From Mycobacterium sp. PS03-16 (GTDB taxonomy: Bacteria > Actinomycetota > Actinomycetes > Mycobacteriales > Mycobacteriaceae), in the NCBI RefSeq assembly GCF_004570325.1, contig NZ_SPQO01000021.1, positions 1 to 64,000 of the forward strand: DNA of 64,000 nucleotides. Reading direction: 5' to 3'. Each line of letters starts with the position of its first letter. Position 1 is the stretch's first letter. This document shows, piece after piece, positions 7,980 to 15,865 of this stretch. A program made the position numbers and the translations under genes. The notes below the pieces were generated by a model. That model saw only the letters and a program-made list of their open reading frames with translations. It was not told the origin of the DNA and did not search any database.

Positions 7980-9301
7980 CAGCAGATCCGATCGATGATC
8001 AACGGGCGGTCGTGCGGGGCGGTCTCGCCGACACTCCAGCCGCCGTCGAGCTCGGCCCGCGCGGGCCCGAGCCGTTCTGCGGTGTCGGTGTAGAGGGTGA
8101 ACAGCGGTTCGCCGGCGGCGACCGGCTCCCCGGGACGGCGGTGGATGCGGATGCCTGCGCCGGACTGGACCCGCTCGCCCGGCACCGAGCGGCCCGCACC
8201 GAGCCGCCACACCGCCAGACCCACCGCCATCGCGTCGATGTCCCCCATCGTGCCACCGCGCGGTGCGCTGACGGTGTCACTGTGCACACCGGTCGGCAGA
8301 CCGTCCGGTGACAGGGCGTCCACGTCACCGCCCTGCGCGGCGACCAGCGCGCGGAAACAATCCATCGCGGTGCCGTCGCGCAGCGTCTGGGCGGGGTCGG
8401 TGGCGTCGAGCCCGGCCGCGTCGAGCATCTCCGCGGCCAGCGCCAGCGTCAGCTCCACGACGTCGGCCGGTCCCCCGCCGGCGAGCACCTCGAGCGATTC
8501 GGCGACCTCGACGGCGTTGCCGACCGCCCGGCCGAGCGGGACGTTCATATCGGTCAGCAGCGCCCGGGTGACCAGCCCGTGGGCCGCCCCCAGCTCGACC
8601 ATCGTGCGCGCCAGCTCACGGGCCTCGGCCTCGTCGGGCAGGAAGGCGCCGGCGCCGACCTTGGTGTCGAGGACGAGCGCGCGGGCGCCCTCGGCGATCT
8701 TCTTGCTCATCACCGAGCTGGCGATCAACGGCAGCGACTCGGTGGTGGCGGTGACGTCGCGCAGCGCGTAGATCTTGCGGTCGGCCGGGGCCAGCTCACC
8801 GGCCGCGAACACGGCCGCGCCGATATCGCAAAGCTGTTGGCGAATGCGGTCTTTCGACAACTCCGCGGTGAAGCCGGGGATGGCCTCGAGCTTGTCGAGC
8901 GTGCCGCCGGTGTGACCGAGGCCGCGGCCGGCGGCCTGCGGGACCGCCCCGCCGCACGCCATCACCACCGGCACCAGCGGGATCGTGATCTTGTCCCCGA
9001 CCCCGCCGGTGGAGTGTTTGTCCACCAGCGGCAGCGGGCGGCCGCCCCGGCTCAGCTCCGAGAAGTCGAACCGCTCACCGGAGCCGACCATCGCCGCGGT
9101 CCACCGGGCGATCTCCGCGCCGGTCATCCCGCGCAGGAAGATCGCCATCAGCAGCGCCGACATCTGCTCGTCGGCCACCCGGCCGTGGGTGTAGCCGTCG
9201 ATCACCCAGTCGATCGCCGCGTCGGAGAGCGCACCGCCGTCGCGCTTGGTGCGGATCACCGTCGGGGCGTCGAACCCGGACCCGAAGCGCAAGTCCGTCA
9301 C
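7979..9301 (-). CDS. deoA: Thymidine phosphorylase
   Basis: This enzyme phosphorolyses thymidine to thymine and deoxyribose-1-phosphate. The 440-residue protein has the family hallmarks. DKHSTGGVGDKITIPLVP is the phosphate-binding signature and GRGLGHTGGTLDKLEAIPG is also conserved. A C-terminal barrel-sandwich domain has GAGIRIHRRPGEPVAAGEPLFTLY. The GTG start at 9301 overlaps the cdd stop as GTGA, implying translational coupling between cdd and deoA. Confidence 0.95.
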   Translation of the reverse strand: MTDLRFGSGFDAPTVIRTKRDGGALSDAAIDWVIDGYTHGRVADEQMSALLMAIFLRGMTGAEIARWTAAMVGSGERFDFSELSRGGRPLPLVDKHSTGGVGDKITIPLVPVVMACGGAVPQAAGRGLGHTGGTLDKLEAIPGFTAELSKDRIRQQLCDIGAAVFAAGELAPADRKIYALRDVTATTESLPLIASSVMSKKIAEGARALVLDTKVGAGAFLPDEAEARELARTMVELGAAHGLVTRALLTDMNVPLGRAVGNAVEVAESLEVLAGGGPADVVELTLALAAEMLDAAGLDATDPAQTLRDGTAMDCFRALVAAQGGDVDALSPDGLPTGVHSDTVSAPRGGTMGDIDAMAVGLAVWRLGAGRSVPGERVQSGAGIRIHRRPGEPVAAGEPLFTLYTDTAERLGPARAELDGGWSVGETAPHDRPLIIDRIC

Positions 9302-9723
9302 GGTGTTTCCTCCACCGGCACCCGGTCGCGGCGGTCCAGGTCCGCGGGCCCGAACGCGTCGGGCAGCAGGTCGGCCAGCGGGCGCGGGCCGAGCGGGTGG
9401 TCGATCAGCAGGCCCGGGCCGCCGTGTTCGTAGAGCAGCTGACGGCAGCGCCCGCACGGCATCAGCAGCTCGGCGTCGGGGCCCACACAGGACAGCGCGA
9501 CCAGCCGTCCGCCCCCGCTGGAATGCAGGGCGCAGACCACAGCGCACTCGGCGCAGAGACCCAGGCCATATGAGACATTCTCCACATTGCATCCGGCCAC
9601 CAACCGGTGATCGTCGACCAGCGCCGCCGCGCCGACCGGGAACCGCGAATACGGCGCGTACGCCTGCCTCGTAACGTCTATCGCTTTGCGGCGCAATAGA
9701 TTCCAGTCGATCTCGGGAGACAT
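9298..9723 (-). CDS. cdd: Cytidine deaminase
   Basis: This 141-residue homotetrameric zinc enzyme converts cytidine/deoxycytidine to uridine/deoxyuridine. The zinc ligands are in GLCAECAVVCAL (with catalytic Glu) and PCGRCRQLL, and the substrate loop is GCNVENVSYGLGLC. The ATG at 9723 follows a clear AAGGAG ribosome-binding site, marking the first gene of the cdd-deoA-add-marR operon. The operon is divergent from sdhC. Confidence 0.96.
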   Translation of the reverse strand: MSPEIDWNLLRRKAIDVTRQAYAPYSRFPVGAAALVDDHRLVAGCNVENVSYGLGLCAECAVVCALHSSGGGRLVALSCVGPDAELLMPCGRCRQLLYEHGGPGLLIDHPLGPRPLADLLPDAFGPADLDRRDRVPVEETP

Positions 9724-9871
9724 CTCAGCTCCTTCGCAGTCGCTCTGAATGCATTCCGAAGCCCGCGTCCCGGCCCCCGGAAAGCCAGATAGGTGACCCT
9801 AACTTCTGCCCTCTGAGCGGGGCATACGGCGGCACGCTAGTTCGTTCAACAGTACAAAGGGGATTAGAGTC

Positions 9872-9888
9872 GCCCCGAGGTTCGGGGC
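9872..9888 (+). promoter_or_regulatory. Small perfect hairpin in cdd/sdhC intergenic region
   Basis: GCCCCGA, a 3-nt loop GGT, and TCGGGGC form a perfect 7-bp stem about 68 bp before the sdhC ATG. It probably lies in the sdhC 5' leader. No known riboswitch pattern was recognised. The rest of 9724-9955 shows no further feature I can support. Confidence 0.3.
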
Positions 9889-9955
9889 AGTGGTGAGGAC
9901 CGAGCAGAGATCCTCGACCCAGCCCCGATCGTCCACCAACGGCGTTGGAGGCCCA

Positions 9956-10396
9956 ATGACAACTCAGGCACCCAGTCTGACATCTCCGGACGGGGATGTC
10001 CCCGCTCCGCGCGCCAAGCCCACGCGTCGGCGCACCCTCTACCGTGGCGATCCCGGTATGTGGTCGTGGGTGCTGCACCGCATCTCCGGTGCGGCGATCT
10101 TCTTCTTCCTGTTCGTCCACGTGGTGGACACGGCGCTGGTGCGGGTCAGCCCGGAGGCCTACAACGCCGTCATCGAGACCTACAAGACCCCGATCATCGG
10201 CCTGATGGAGATCGGTCTGGTGGGCGCGGTCCTGTACCACGCGCTCAACGGCATCCGGATCATCCTCATCGACTTCTGGAAGGACGGCCCGCGCCATCAG
10301 CGCACCATGCTGTGGATCGTGGCCGGCGTCTTCCTCACGGTGATGATCGCGTCGGTCGGCGTGATCGGTATGCACATGGTGGAGAGGTTCTTCTGA
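9956..10396 (+). CDS. sdhC: Succinate dehydrogenase cytochrome b556 subunit
   Basis: This membrane anchor subunit of succinate dehydrogenase (complex II) has 146 residues and three predicted membrane helices. LYRGDPGMWSWVLHRISGAAIFF contains the conserved His-Arg-Ser region near the quinone site, and LYHALNGIRIILIDF carries the haem-ligand type His. The ATG at 9956 follows GGAGG. It is the first gene of sdhCDAB and corresponds to Rv3316 and to the Sdh2 operon of M. smegmatis. Confidence 0.93.
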   Translation: MTTQAPSLTSPDGDVPAPRAKPTRRRTLYRGDPGMWSWVLHRISGAAIFFFLFVHVVDTALVRVSPEAYNAVIETYKTPIIGLMEIGLVGAVLYHALNGIRIILIDFWKDGPRHQRTMLWIVAGVFLTVMIASVGVIGMHMVERFF

Positions 10397-10398
10397 CA

Positions 10399-10872
10399 AT
10401 GGCCGAGAATCCCTACGACCACATCAGCGACCGCGGCGGCCCCGCGCCGGTGCTGCAGCGCAGCCACGACCGGCCGCCGAGCCTGGACAACCCGCGCGCC
10501 CCCAAGCGGGCGGGCGGCATGCCCAACTTCGAGAAGTACGCGTGGCTGTTCATGCGGTTCTCCGGCCTGGTGCTGGTGTTCCTCGCCCTCGGCCACCTGT
10601 TCATCATGCTGATGTGGCAGGACGGCGTGTACCGCATCGACTTCAACTACGTCGCCGAGCGGTGGTCGTCGCCGTTCTGGCAGACCTGGGACCTGCTGCT
10701 GCTGTGGCTGGCCCAGCTGCACGGCGGCAACGGCCTGCGCACGATCATCGCCGACTACGCCCGCAAGGATTCGACGCGGTTCTGGCTGAATTCGCTGCTG
10801 GCGCTGTCCATGATCTTCATCCTCGTGCTCGGCACCTATGTGCTGGTGACGTTCGACGCGAACATCGCCTGA
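10399..10872 (+). CDS. sdhD: Succinate dehydrogenase membrane anchor subunit
   Basis: This second membrane subunit has 157 residues. A soluble N-terminal stretch is followed by three hydrophobic helices (about residues 50-75, 95-115 and 125-150). MRFSGLVLVFLALGHL and WLAQLHGGNGLRTIIADY hold the conserved His and Arg residues. It starts two bases after the sdhC stop. A 42-bp gap separates it from sdhA. Confidence 0.92.
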   Translation: MAENPYDHISDRGGPAPVLQRSHDRPPSLDNPRAPKRAGGMPNFEKYAWLFMRFSGLVLVFLALGHLFIMLMWQDGVYRIDFNYVAERWSSPFWQTWDLLLLWLAQLHGGNGLRTIIADYARKDSTRFWLNSLLALSMIFILVLGTYVLVTFDANIA

Positions 10873-10914
10873 TGGCGAGCGAAGCGACGGAAAAACCTAG
10901 AGTCGGAGAGTTCC

Positions 10915-12669
10915 ATGCTTGTTGAACACCGCTACGACGTCGTCATCGTCGGGGCCGGCGGCGCCGGTATGCGCGCCGCGGTCGAGGCCGGGCCGCGGGT
11001 GCGCACCGCCGTGCTGACCAAGCTCTACCCCACCCGCTCCCACACCGGCGCGGCCCAGGGCGGCATGTGCGCCGCGCTGGCCAACGTCGAAGAGGACAAC
11101 TGGGAGTGGCACACCTTCGACACCGTCAAGGGCGGCGACTACCTCGCCGACCAGGACGCCGTCGAGATCATGTGCAAGGAAGCCATCGACGCGGTCCTCG
11201 ACCTCGAGAAGATGGGGATGCCGTTCAACCGCACCCCCGAGGGCCGCATCGACCAGCGCCGGTTCGGCGGCCACACCCGCGACCACGGTAAGGCGCCGGT
11301 CCGCCGCGCCTGCTATGCCGCGGACCGCACCGGCCACATGATCCTGCAGACGCTGTACCAGAACTGCGTCAAGCACGACGTCGAGTTCTTCAACGAGTTC
11401 TACGCCCTCGACATCGCACTCACCGAGACGCCCGCCGGCCCGGTCGCGACCGGCGTCATCGCCTACGAGCTGGCGACCGGTGACATCCACGTCTTCCACG
11501 CCAAGGCGATCGTGTTCGCCACCGGTGGGTCGGGCCGGATGTACAAGACCACCTCCAACGCGCACACGCTCACCGGAGACGGCCTGGGCATCGTGTTCCG
11601 CAAGGGTCTTCCGCTGGAGGACATGGAGTTCCATCAGTTCCACCCGACGGGTCTGGCCGGCCTGGGCATCCTGATCTCCGAGGCCGTGCGCGGCGAGGGC
11701 GGCCGCCTGCTCAACGGCGAGGGCGAACGGTTCATGGAGCGCTACGCGCCCACGATCGTCGACCTCGCGCCCCGCGACATCGTCGCCCGCTCGATGGTGC
11801 TCGAGGTGCTCGAGGGCCGCGGCGCCGGGCCGAACAAGGACTACGTCTACATCGACGTGCGCCACCTCGGCGAGGACGTCCTCGAGGCCAAGCTGCCCGA
11901 CATCACCGAGTTCGCCCGCACCTACCTGGGCGTCGACCCGGTCAAGGAACTGGTGCCGGTCTACCCCACCTGCCACTACGTGATGGGCGGCATCCCGACC
12001 ACCGTGCAGGGTCAGGTGCTGCGCGACAACACCACGATCGTGCCGGGCCTCTACGCGGCCGGCGAGTGCGCATGCGTGTCCGTGCACGGCGCCAACCGGC
12101 TGGGCACCAACTCGCTGCTCGACATCAACGTGTTCGGTCGCCGCGCCGGCATCGCCGCCGCGAACTACGCGATGGGCCACGACTTCGTCGACCTGCCGGA
12201 GAAGCCGGCCGACATGGTCGTCGGCTGGGTGGGCGACATCCTCTCCGAGCACGGCAACGAGCGCGTCGCCGACATCCGCGGCGCCCTGCAGCAGTCGATG
12301 GACAACAACGCCGCGGTGTTCCGCACCGAGGAGACCCTCAAGCAGGCGCTCACCGACATCCACGCGCTCAAGGAGCGCTATGCGCGAATCTCGGTGCAGG
12401 ACAAGGGCAAGCGGTACAACAGCGATCTGCTGGAGGCCATCGAGCTCGGCTTCCTGCTGGAGCTCGCCGAGGTGACGGTCGTCGGTGCGCTCAACCGCAA
12501 GGAGTCCCGCGGCGGCCACGCCCGCGAGGACTACCCGAACCGCGACGACACCAACTACATGCGGCACACCATGGCCTACAAGGAGGGTAGCGACCTGCTC
12601 TCCGACGTCCGCCTGGACTACAAGCCCGTCGTGCAGACCCGCTACGAGCCGATGGAACGGAAGTACTGA
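10915..12669 (+). CDS. sdhA: Succinate dehydrogenase flavoprotein subunit
   Basis: This subunit oxidises succinate to fumarate with covalently bound FAD. The 584-residue protein has the dinucleotide fold VVIVGAGGAGMRAA, the FAD-attachment His in RSHTGAAQGG and active-site HQFHPTGL. GGHTRDHGKAPVRR and NRLGTNSLLDINVFGRRAG are also present. The C-terminus (RHTMAYKEG) is standard for the SdhA/FrdA family. The stop overlaps the sdhB ATG by one base. Confidence 0.97.
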   Translation: MLVEHRYDVVIVGAGGAGMRAAVEAGPRVRTAVLTKLYPTRSHTGAAQGGMCAALANVEEDNWEWHTFDTVKGGDYLADQDAVEIMCKEAIDAVLDLEKMGMPFNRTPEGRIDQRRFGGHTRDHGKAPVRRACYAADRTGHMILQTLYQNCVKHDVEFFNEFYALDIALTETPAGPVATGVIAYELATGDIHVFHAKAIVFATGGSGRMYKTTSNAHTLTGDGLGIVFRKGLPLEDMEFHQFHPTGLAGLGILISEAVRGEGGRLLNGEGERFMERYAPTIVDLAPRDIVARSMVLEVLEGRGAGPNKDYVYIDVRHLGEDVLEAKLPDITEFARTYLGVDPVKELVPVYPTCHYVMGGIPTTVQGQVLRDNTTIVPGLYAAGECACVSVHGANRLGTNSLLDINVFGRRAGIAAANYAMGHDFVDLPEKPADMVVGWVGDILSEHGNERVADIRGALQQSMDNNAAVFRTEETLKQALTDIHALKERYARISVQDKGKRYNSDLLEAIELGFLLELAEVTVVGALNRKESRGGHAREDYPNRDDTNYMRHTMAYKEGSDLLSDVRLDYKPVVQTRYEPMERKY

Positions 12670-13445
12670 TGAGCGCGCCCGCAATCGAGAAGAACGAGGC
12701 CACCACCCCGCCAGTGCCCGAGGGTGCGGTGATGGTGACGCTGAAGATCGCCCGGTTCAACCCGGAGGATCCCGACTCGGCCGGCTTCCAGAGCTTCCGG
12801 GTGCCGTGCCTGCCGACCGACCGGCTGCTCAACCTGCTGCACTACGTGAAGTGGTACCTCGACGGCACGCTGACCTTTCGCCGGTCGTGCGCGCACGGCG
12901 TGTGCGGGTCGGACGCCATGCGGATCAACGGCGTCAACCGGCTGGCGTGCAAGGTGCTGATGCGCGACATGCTGCCCAAGAAGGCGAGCAAGCAGCTGAC
13001 CATCACCATCGAGCCGATCCGCGGCCTGCCCGTGGAGAAGGACCTCGTGGTCGACATGGAGCCGTTCTTCGACGCCTACCGCGCGGTCAAGCCGTACCTG
13101 ATGACGTCGGGCAACCAGCCGACCAAGGAGCGCATCCAGAGCCAGGTCGACCGCGCCCGCTACGACGACACGACCAAGTGCATCCTGTGCGCCTGCTGCA
13201 CCACCAGCTGCCCGGTGTACTGGACCGAGGGCTCGTACTTCGGCCCGGCCGCGATCGTCAACGCGCACCGGTTCATCTTCGATTCGCGTGACGAAGGTGC
13301 CGCCGAGCGGCTCGACATCCTCAACGAGGCCGACGGCGTGTGGCGCTGCCGCACGACGTTCAACTGCACGGAGTCCTGCCCACGCGGCATCCAGGTCACC
13401 CAGGCGATCCAGGAGGTCAAGCGGGCGCTGATGTTCGCCCGCTGA
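12669..13445 (+). CDS. sdhB: Succinate dehydrogenase iron-sulfur subunit
   Basis: This electron-transfer subunit of 258 residues carries three clusters. The 2Fe-2S ligands are in RRSCAHGVCGSDAM and RLACK, the 4Fe-4S ligands in CILCACCTTSCPVYW, and the 3Fe-4S ligands in CRTTFNCTESCPRGI. The ATG overlaps the sdhA stop (TGATG). A long hairpin immediately downstream ends the operon. Confidence 0.97.
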   Translation: MSAPAIEKNEATTPPVPEGAVMVTLKIARFNPEDPDSAGFQSFRVPCLPTDRLLNLLHYVKWYLDGTLTFRRSCAHGVCGSDAMRINGVNRLACKVLMRDMLPKKASKQLTITIEPIRGLPVEKDLVVDMEPFFDAYRAVKPYLMTSGNQPTKERIQSQVDRARYDDTTKCILCACCTTSCPVYWTEGSYFGPAAIVNAHRFIFDSRDEGAAERLDILNEADGVWRCRTTFNCTESCPRGIQVTQAIQEVKRALMFAR

Positions 13446-13462
13446 CCCGCTCCCACGGGGAT

Positions 13463-13505
13463 TTCGGCGTGTTCGGTCGCGCTCAGCGCTACCGAACACG
13501 CCGAA
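13463..13505. terminator. Long bidirectional hairpin terminator after sdhB
   Basis: TTCGGCGTGTTCGGT (13463-13477) is perfectly complementary to 13491-13505, giving a 15-bp stem. The 13-nt loop contains a further inverted repeat, GCGCT-C-AGCGC. It fills the 61-bp space between the convergent sdhB and AI-2E transporter genes, so it could stop transcription from both sides. There is no U-tract, as is common for mycobacterial terminators. Confidence 0.75.
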
Positions 13506-13506
13506 C

Positions 13507-14658
13507 TCACTTCGCGGCCTGTTCCTCGGCCTCTTCGTCGGCCTCTTCGTCGGGCTCCTGGTGGGGTGGGTTCTCCCCCGCCCGCGCCGCCACCTGCTCG
13601 TCGTAGTAGCGGACGATCACCGCTGCGGCCGCCACGACCGGGACGGCCAGGAACGCGCCGATGACACCGAACGTCGAGGCGCCTAGCGTGACGGCCAGCA
13701 GGACGATCACGGCGTGCAGCTTCATCGACTTCGACTGCAGCCACGGCTGCAGCACGTTGCCTTCGAGCTGCTGGACCGCGAGGATGATCGCCAGCACGAT
13801 CAGCGCGTCCACCGGACCGTTCGACACCAGCGCGATCAGGACGGCCAGGCCACCGGCGACGAACGCACCGACGATCGGCACGAACCCCGCGATGAACGTG
13901 ATGAGCGCCAGCGCGTACGCCAACGGGATACCGAGGACCACCAGACCGATGCCGATGAGCACCGCGTCGACGAAGCTGACCAGCGCCTGCGTGCGGATGA
14001 AGCCGCCCAGCGTCGCCCAGACGCGCTGCAGAATCTCGGCGACGTGCGGTGCCGCCGGGTTGCCCACGGTGTGGCGCAACCACGGGATGAAGCGCGGGCC
14101 GTCCTTGAGCAGGAAGAACGTGACGACGACGGCGGTGAACGCGGTGACCAGTGCCGACGTCGCGGCACCCACCCCGGTGAACACGCCGGACGCGATCTGT
14201 GCGCTACTCGAGTTCAACCGGTCGGTGATCGCCGCGACCGCCGAATTCAACTGGTTCTCACTGATGTTCAGCGGTGGCCCACCGAGCCAGTCACGCACCT
14301 TGACGACGCCCGCCGTGGCCTGTTGGGCCAATTCGGTGGACTGCTCGACGATGGCCGGCGCGACCGCGGCCACCAGCCCGCTCAGGATCCCGACCGCGAG
14401 CAGCAGCGTCAGCAGGACCGCGGCCGCCGGAGGCACCCCCTTGGCCCGCAGCCACCGCACCGGTGGCCACAGCACCGTGCACACGATCAGGGCCAGCGCC
14501 ACCGGAAGCAGGATGACCCAGGTCTTGCCCACCACCCATGCCAGCACCCACAGCGCGGCGGCGACCGCGAGGACTTGCACCGCCACCACCGCGCTCGATC
14601 GGAGGTGGGCACCGTAGACCGCGCCGCGGTTCGGGAACGCGCTCGTCGTCTTCTGCAC
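13507..14658 (-). CDS. AI-2E family transporter-like membrane protein
   Basis: This polytopic inner-membrane protein of the AI-2E/UPF0118 (PerM, TqsA) family has 383 residues. About eight hydrophobic segments are visible. The conserved centre has TFFLLKDGPRFIPWLR, and the C-terminal half has IAGFVPIVGAFVAGG and QQLEGNVLQPWLQSKSMKLH. The last ~30 residues are strongly acidic and cytoplasmic. The substrate is not predictable; the family name does not prove autoinducer transport. It is monocistronic and convergent with sdhB. Confidence 0.88.
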   Translation of the reverse strand: MQKTTSAFPNRGAVYGAHLRSSAVVAVQVLAVAAALWVLAWVVGKTWVILLPVALALIVCTVLWPPVRWLRAKGVPPAAAVLLTLLLAVGILSGLVAAVAPAIVEQSTELAQQATAGVVKVRDWLGGPPLNISENQLNSAVAAITDRLNSSSAQIASGVFTGVGAATSALVTAFTAVVVTFFLLKDGPRFIPWLRHTVGNPAAPHVAEILQRVWATLGGFIRTQALVSFVDAVLIGIGLVVLGIPLAYALALITFIAGFVPIVGAFVAGGLAVLIALVSNGPVDALIVLAIILAVQQLEGNVLQPWLQSKSMKLHAVIVLLAVTLGASTFGVIGAFLAVPVVAAAAVIVRYYDEQVAARAGENPPHQEPDEEADEEAEEQAAK

Positions 14659-14700
14659 CCCTCATCCATACCCGCCGAGCGCGGTCTTGCCGCGAGCAGG

Positions 14701-14742
14701 CGCAGAATCGCCCTTTTCCCGCGGGAAAAGGGCGATTCTGCG
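14701..14742. repeat. 42-bp perfect palindrome
   Basis: Bases 14701-14742 are completely self-complementary: CGCAGAATCGCCCTTTTCCC, then GC, then the exact reverse complement. It lies between two minus-strand genes, downstream of the small secreted protein gene and 42 bp upstream of the AI-2E gene. It could act as a strong terminator or be a copy of a dispersed intergenic palindrome. It is flanked by TCTGCGTC, a word also found beside the hairpins at 22613 and 24876. Confidence 0.8.
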
Positions 14743-14762
14743 TCTGGTGGCGCCAGCCGACG

Positions 14763-15128
14763 CTAGATCACGACCACCGGGATGAACACTCCGAACAGCC
14801 AGAAACCCCAGCCCCGGAACCCGGGATCCCAGATCGGCCGCACCGGGTAGCCCCAGTAGTCGATCACTGCCGGCGGATGGCCGCGCCAGTGCAGCGGCGG
14901 CGGCGGTCCCCAGCCCCACGGCGGGCGGTCGTCGTTACGCCACTTGTTGGCACGCCACCATTTGTCCCAGTCGCCGCCGCGGTCACGCCAGTCGTGGTCC
15001 ACCCACTCCCGGTCCTTATCGGGCCGCCAGTCCGGATCCGCGCCGGCCGGTGCAATCCCGACCCCCGCCGCGGCCGCGGTCAGGACGCCGGCGACGACGC
15101 CTCCCGCGACGAGTTTCTTCATGGTCAT
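14763..15128 (-). CDS. Small secreted Trp/Asp-rich protein
   Basis: This is an exported protein of 121 residues with no recognised domain. Residues 1-30 form a Sec signal peptide (MKK, hydrophobic Ala/Val run, then AGADPDW with cleavage near AGA). The mature part is unusually rich in Trp, Asp, Arg and Pro (DKDREWVDHDWRDRGGDWDKWW) and ends with a hydrophobic tail FWLFGVFIPVVVI. Many mycobacteria encode such Trp-rich secreted proteins of unknown role. The start is ATG 15128 or 15122. It is divergent from the ECF41-type promoter gene. Confidence 0.75.
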   Translation of the reverse strand: MTMKKLVAGGVVAGVLTAAAAGVGIAPAGADPDWRPDKDREWVDHDWRDRGGDWDKWWRANKWRNDDRPPWGWGPPPPLHWRGHPPAVIDYWGYPVRPIWDPGFRGWGFWLFGVFIPVVVI

Positions 15129-15230
15129 TGTGTGCGACTCCTTGTCTACATGGAACTGACCCGGATCGCCCCGACTCGATATTGACCCCTGTTCAGATTA
15201 TCGACCCCCGACCGCACCCGTCACAAGCGC

Positions 15231-15257
15231 TGTCACAGTTCGGCACGCTGTCTCGTC
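15231..15257 (+). promoter_or_regulatory. ECF41 (SigJ) type promoter
   Basis: TGTCACA (15231-15237), a 16-bp spacer and CGTC (15254-15257) match the published consensus of ECF41 sigma-factor target promoters. The -10 ends eight bases before the ATG at 15266, so the transcript is probably leaderless. The gene it drives belongs to the class normally controlled by ECF41 factors, and the sigma gene itself lies immediately downstream on the other strand. Confidence 0.8.
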
Positions 15258-15265
15258 TGACCGGT

Positions 15266-15865
15266 ATGACACACACATCGCGTATCGAACCCCTTCCGCC
15301 ACAGCGCGCCTCGATGGTGACGAAGTTGTTCTTCCGGGTCGCCAAACGCCGCTTCGGCGAGGTACCCGAACCGTTCGCCGTGGCCGCGCACCATCCGCGC
15401 CTGATGGTCGCCAACGTGGTCCACGAAGGCCTGCTGCAGTCCGGTTCCAAGGTCTTGCCTGCCGGCGTCCGCGAGCTGGCCGTGTTCTGGGCCGCCCGCA
15501 CCGTCGGTTGCTCGTGGTGCGTGGACTTCGGGTCCATGCTGCAGCGCCTCGACGGCCTCGACGTCGACCGCCTCAAGGAGATCGACGAGTACGCGAGCTC
15601 GCCGCGCTACACCGACGACGAACGCGCCGCGATCGCCTACGCCGACGCGATGACCACCGACCCGCACACCATCACCGACGAGCAGGTCGCCGACCTCGTG
15701 CGGCGCTTCGGCGACGCAGGCGTGGTCGAATTGACCTACCAGATCGGCGTGGAGAACATGCGGGCCCGGATGTACTCGGCGCTCGGCATCACCGAGCAGG
15801 GGTTCAACTCCGGTGACGCGTGCCGGGTGCCGTGGGCCGATCCGGACGCAGCGGCGACCCGGTGA
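15266..15865 (+). CDS. Carboxymuconolactone decarboxylase-family protein (ECF41 partner)
   Basis: This is an AhpD/CMD-fold protein of 199 residues, probably with peroxidase or disulfide-linked redox activity. The CxxC pair is in TVGCSWCVDFGS (Cys82, Cys85). The His that follows CxxC by three in AhpD is not present at that spacing. CMD proteins are the standard 'COE' partners of ECF41 sigma factors and are usually their main regulatory target. The promoter upstream fits this. Its 3' end overlaps the sigJ 3' end by 62 bp, on the opposite strand. Confidence 0.88.
   Translation: MTHTSRIEPLPPQRASMVTKLFFRVAKRRFGEVPEPFAVAAHHPRLMVANVVHEGLLQSGSKVLPAGVRELAVFWAARTVGCSWCVDFGSMLQRLDGLDVDRLKEIDEYASSPRYTDDERAAIAYADAMTTDPHTITDEQVADLVRRFGDAGVVELTYQIGVENMRARMYSALGITEQGFNSGDACRVPWADPDAAATR

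Noticed and set aside
10897..12684. A 595-residue open frame antisense to sdhA, and similar long antisense frames over icd2 (36472-38457), dacB1 (22748-23992) and the aminotransferase (19974-21503).
   Set aside because: They are products of high GC in the third codon position opposite real genes. They show Val/Ala/Arg/His-rich composition without domains, and the overlapped genes have clear catalytic motifs.
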